From the NCBI GenBank assembly GCA_965371245.1, contig CBDUXT010000034.1:1-53830 (forward strand): 53,830 nt of DNA, in the 5' to 3' direction. This stretch comes from CBDUXT01 sp965371245. Its GTDB lineage: Bacteria; Planctomycetota; Phycisphaerae; UBA1845. Positions 51,284 through 53,830 of this stretch are shown piece by piece (position 1 is the stretch's first letter; each line of letters opens with the position of its first letter). The notes under the pieces are model-generated. The model saw only the letters and a program-made list of their open reading frames with translations, was not told where the DNA came from and searched no databases. A program made the translations under genes and the position numbers.

Positions 51284-52860
51284 TTTCATGCGTCGTACTT
51301 GAACGGCCGGGCAAATGGAGGACCGTCGGCGCTTCGGCGCTGCTCCTCGGTGCGATGCTTCCGGCGGTCCCGCTCCTGCACCACTTGCTCACATCTCCAA
51401 GCTCAGTTGCGTCCGTGATGACCGCGGTGTTCGCCAGCGCCCTGCGACACAGCCTGTTACTCGGTGGTAGCGTAGCAGCCATCTCGTTCCTTGTCGGCCT
51501 GCCTCTTGGCGTGCTCGCGGCCCTCTACGAGTTCCCGGCAAGGAAGATTCTGTTGGCCCTTTCTGCGCTTCCGCTCCTCGTTCCGTCGTTTCTCTGGGCC
51601 ATCGGCTGGTCCTCTCTCGCCGCTCGCCTCGGCGGCGTCGCGACAAATGCGCTTTCGGGCTTCAGCGGATGCGTGCTGGTGTTTTGCAGCGGTGCCATTC
51701 CGATTGCACTTCTCACCTCCTTCGCCACCTGTACGCCCCTCTCGGGTTCCCAGATCGATGCGGCTCGCCTGGCAGGGGCAGACCCGTGTGTGCTCAGGTA
51801 CGCTTTTCGACATGCCACAGCCCCGACGCTGCTCGCCGCGTGCCTCGGCGGCATCCTTACGCTCTCGGATCCCGGACCCGGACAAATCCTTGGGCTGTCA
51901 ACGGCGGCGTCGGAGCTTCTGACGACCTTCTCCGCTCAATACGACTTCTCGCTGGCCGCCCGGCAATGTCTGATCCTTACCGTAATCGTGTTGGCCCTGG
52001 CAGCCCCACTCGCCTGTTTCGCAGCGCCCCGCATTGCCCACGAAATTCTGGCCAGGCAATCTGCCGCGAGGGAACGAATCCGGAAGCCGAGGGCGGCGGC
52101 TCTCACCTGCGGCGCGTTCGCGCTGTTCATCCTTCTCGGAGTCGTCGCCCCCGTCGTCGGTCTTGTCACGCCGATCGCTCGCGGGAGCGACATTTCCTCG
52201 GCTCTGTCGGAACTCCTGCGCACCGCGACAAACACACTGCTCTACGCAGGCGGCGCCGGGGCAGCCGCCGCCATCTTCGGTCTGCTCCTTGCTGTCGTCG
52301 TAGGCCGAAGCAACCGACTCCGCATGGCATGCCTCGGCGTCTGTCTCACGCTTTTTTCCCTGCCTCCGGCATTCCTGGCCATCGGGATTGTCCGGCTTGC
52401 CTCCGAGGCTCCGTCATGGACAGACCCCGTACTACGTAGCCGTCTCACCGTTTGTCTGACACTCGCGTTGCGCTTCTTTCCAGTCGCCGCCCTGCTCGCT
52501 CTTCGCTCATGGGGTTCAACGTCCCCTTCCTGGGCGCTGGTCGGCGGCCTCCACGGCGTTTCTCTTTCAACGTACCTTCGACGAGTTGCGTTTCCACTGG
52601 CGGCACCTGCAGCCGGAATCGGAATGCTCGTGGTCGCACTCCTGGCCACGGCCGACATCGGCACCGTTCTCCTTGTTCACCCGCCCGGGCAGGATTCGTT
52701 CCCGCTCGCCATTTTCACCGTCATGGCCAACGCCCGTGAATCCTTCGTCGCCTCACTCTGTCTTGTATACATCCTCGCCGCCGGTGGGTTCGTGACGCTC
52801 GTTTGGATGGTGGGCGGCACAGGCGCCTTGAACCCGCTTCGCGGGGGAGGCAGACGATGA
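51280..52860 (+). CDS. Fe(III)-type ABC transporter permease (FbpB-like)
   Basis: 526 residues, about 12 membrane helices: two fused six-helix permease halves, as in FbpB/AfuB iron permeases. Each half shows an EAA-type loop that contacts the ATPase: 'DAARLAGADPCVLRYAFRHA' and 'GLHGVSLSTYLRRVAFPLAA'. Helices include 'HSLLLGGSVAAISFLVGLPL' and 'NTLLYAGGAGAAAAIFGLLL'. Works with the binding protein upstream and the ATPase downstream. Starts within the stop of the former and overlaps the latter by four bases (both ATGA), so the three are translationally coupled. Confidence 0.92.
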   Translation: MISCVVLERPGKWRTVGASALLLGAMLPAVPLLHHLLTSPSSVASVMTAVFASALRHSLLLGGSVAAISFLVGLPLGVLAALYEFPARKILLALSALPLLVPSFLWAIGWSSLAARLGGVATNALSGFSGCVLVFCSGAIPIALLTSFATCTPLSGSQIDAARLAGADPCVLRYAFRHATAPTLLAACLGGILTLSDPGPGQILGLSTAASELLTTFSAQYDFSLAARQCLILTVIVLALAAPLACFAAPRIAHEILARQSAARERIRKPRAAALTCGAFALFILLGVVAPVVGLVTPIARGSDISSALSELLRTATNTLLYAGGAGAAAAIFGLLLAVVVGRSNRLRMACLGVCLTLFSLPPAFLAIGIVRLASEAPSWTDPVLRSRLTVCLTLALRFFPVAALLALRSWGSTSPSWALVGGLHGVSLSTYLRRVAFPLAAPAAGIGMLVVALLATADIGTVLLVHPPGQDSFPLAIFTVMANARESFVASLCLVYILAAGGFVTLVWMVGGTGALNPLRGGGRR

Positions 52861-53636
52861 AACGCGGACCCTTTGAATTGCGTAACGTGTGCAAGCTCTA
52901 CGACGGGCGAGCCGCGCTCTCCAACGTGACCTTTGCCATCGAACCGGGACAACATGTGGCCATCCTGGGGACGTCCGGGTGCGGCAAGTCCACCGCACTT
53001 AGGCTCCTTGCCGGATTGGACACGCCTTGCGAGGGTGAGGTGATGCTGAACGGCACGGTCGTTTCCACTGCGCGCACCATCCGCATGCCCCCGCACCTTC
53101 GCGGCGTTTCCATGGTCTTTCAGGACCTCGCCCTCTGGCCCAATCTGTCGGCCAGGGAGAACGTCCGTCTAGGCCTTGCAGGAACAAGCCTGTCCAGACG
53201 TGAATCCGCGACGCGCGCCCAAGAGGCGCTCCACCGCTGCGGCATCGAATCCTTCTCCCATCGCCTACCCAAGACGCTCTCCGGTGGCGAGCAACAACGA
53301 GTCGCCTTGGCCAGGGCGATTGCGCCGAGGCCCGACTTCTTGTTTCTTGACGAGCCGTTCGCCGGCCTGGACCTCATCACAAGAACGCGCTTGCTCTTGG
53401 AAATCCACGCCCTCGCAACCGAGCAACCGTTTACGATCGTTCTGGTCACTCACGACCCGCTGGAAGCAACTGCGTTGTGCAGGTCCGCGGTCGTCCTCAG
53501 CGGTGGCCGCGTCGAAGCCGATGGGACTCTCGAAGAACTGCTGCGAACTCCGAAGTCTCAAATACTCAGGGCCTTCCGAGCCCAGCTTCAACCCGAACGC
53601 CTCGTGTCGCAGCCTGGGGTGAGCGTCCAGGAGTGA
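52857..53636 (+). CDS. ABC transporter ATPase (Fe(III)-type importer)
   Basis: 259 residues, ATG at 52857 overlapping the permease stop. All ABC ATPase motifs are present: Walker A 'GTSGCGKST', Q-loop 'VFQDLALWP', signature 'LSGGEQQRVALARAI', Walker B 'FLFLDEPFAGLD' and H-loop 'LVTHDPLEA'. The spacing and 'MPPHLRGVSMVFQDLALWPN' stretch fit the FbpC/PotA group. A short C-terminal tail ('RAQLQPERLVSQPG') replaces the regulatory domain seen in longer members. It energises the permease for import. Last gene of the set. Confidence 0.94.
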   Translation: MKRGPFELRNVCKLYDGRAALSNVTFAIEPGQHVAILGTSGCGKSTALRLLAGLDTPCEGEVMLNGTVVSTARTIRMPPHLRGVSMVFQDLALWPNLSARENVRLGLAGTSLSRRESATRAQEALHRCGIESFSHRLPKTLSGGEQQRVALARAIAPRPDFLFLDEPFAGLDLITRTRLLLEIHALATEQPFTIVLVTHDPLEATALCRSAVVLSGGRVEADGTLEELLRTPKSQILRAFRAQLQPERLVSQPGVSVQE

Positions 53637-53830
53637 CGGCCGTGATGATGTCCTTCGGCACACTTGACAAAGCCGCGTCGTATTACCCAAAGGATGTTAG
53701 CAGCCTGTTGAAGAAGATGGTTCTCTGGTATGGCACCGGCTTCCGGCCGGTGCCACACTTTTTCAACAGGCTGCCAGTTCCAGTTTCGCACTTATGCCGC
53801 TTGTTGAACGGCGTGTAGCAAGGTTGCCAG
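53637..53830. other. window end, repeat-bearing intergenic DNA
   Basis: 194 bases past the ABC ATPase gene. The main content is the nested palindrome at 53698-53776. No gene is supported. Confidence 0.5.
53698..53776. repeat. nested palindrome, GTTGAAGAA family (copy 2)
   Basis: Outer arms AGCAGCCTGTTGAAGAAG (53698-53715) and CTTTTTCAACAGGCTGCC are near-perfect complements. The inner hairpin GGCACCGGC-TTCCG-GCCGGTGCC is perfect. The total design (outer GTTGAAGAA arms, inner CACCGGC hairpin) equals the copy at 23269-23354. Confidence 0.65.

Overview
This window reads as chromosomal DNA of an uncultured or little-studied planctomycete-like bacterium, most like the Phycisphaerae side of the phylum. 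That is an inference from gene content. The DNA is GC-rich. Several large exported proteins carry dockerin-like tails, Cys-rich 'CVGG..DG..C' repeats and 'GDVVAILDKF' type C-termini that are typical of planctomycete surface proteins. Lipoprotein signals use LPGC or SGC boxes, and genes are loosely packed and separated by hairpin-rich intergenic DNA. No rRNA, CRISPR array or prophage was seen. There is one tRNA, tRNA-Arg(CCG), and one ISKra4-type insertion sequence.

Layout. 0.2-5.9 kb: mutL (minus), a sugar-isomerase-like TIM barrel, a SAM methyltransferase (minus), a small three-helix membrane protein with a Pro-rich partner, and a VOC protein. 6.1-15.3 kb: a membrane-anchored TPR protein with six 141-bp repeats, a dockerin-bearing exported protein (minus), a beta-propeller remnant, an NHL/SMP-30-like propeller, and a large lipoprotein broken by a frameshift in a C6 run. 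15.5-19.9 kb: a 1235-residue CHAT protease-STAND NTPase-TPR protein followed 13 bases later by a small membrane-spanning protein. This is the best candidate in the window for an undescribed defence or cell-death style system. 20.4-28.1 kb: core genes (PfkB kinase, thpR-recA, GT4 glycosyltransferase, an Arg-rich small protein, bPH protein, Cpn10-like protein, BtpA-like protein, a small HTH protein with a clear promoter and operator). 28.5-37.9 kb: Ig-like lipoprotein, rnpA, an MMPL exporter, a coiled-coil protein, sucD, an EVE protein and a CPBP protease. 38.0-39.4 kb: IS element and tRNA-Arg. 40.2-46.1 kb: a 1972-residue Cys-rich exported protein. 46.7-47.8 kb: a cluster of gene debris (FabI tail, Ser/Thr kinase head, histidine kinase tail). 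47.8-53.6 kb: a co-oriented five-gene set joining a haem-domain-like lipoprotein, a mono-haem cytochrome c lipoprotein and a complete Fe(III)-type ABC importer.

How the genes work together. The thpR-recA pair and mutL cover nucleic-acid maintenance. The CHAT-STAND gene and its neighbour look like a sensor/protease plus membrane substrate or effector. The last block suggests metal uptake coupled to periplasmic electron transfer. Across the window at least four families of short palindromic elements recur only between genes, which suggests REP-like or MITE-like dispersed repeats. All function calls rest on motif recognition by eye; no database search was run.
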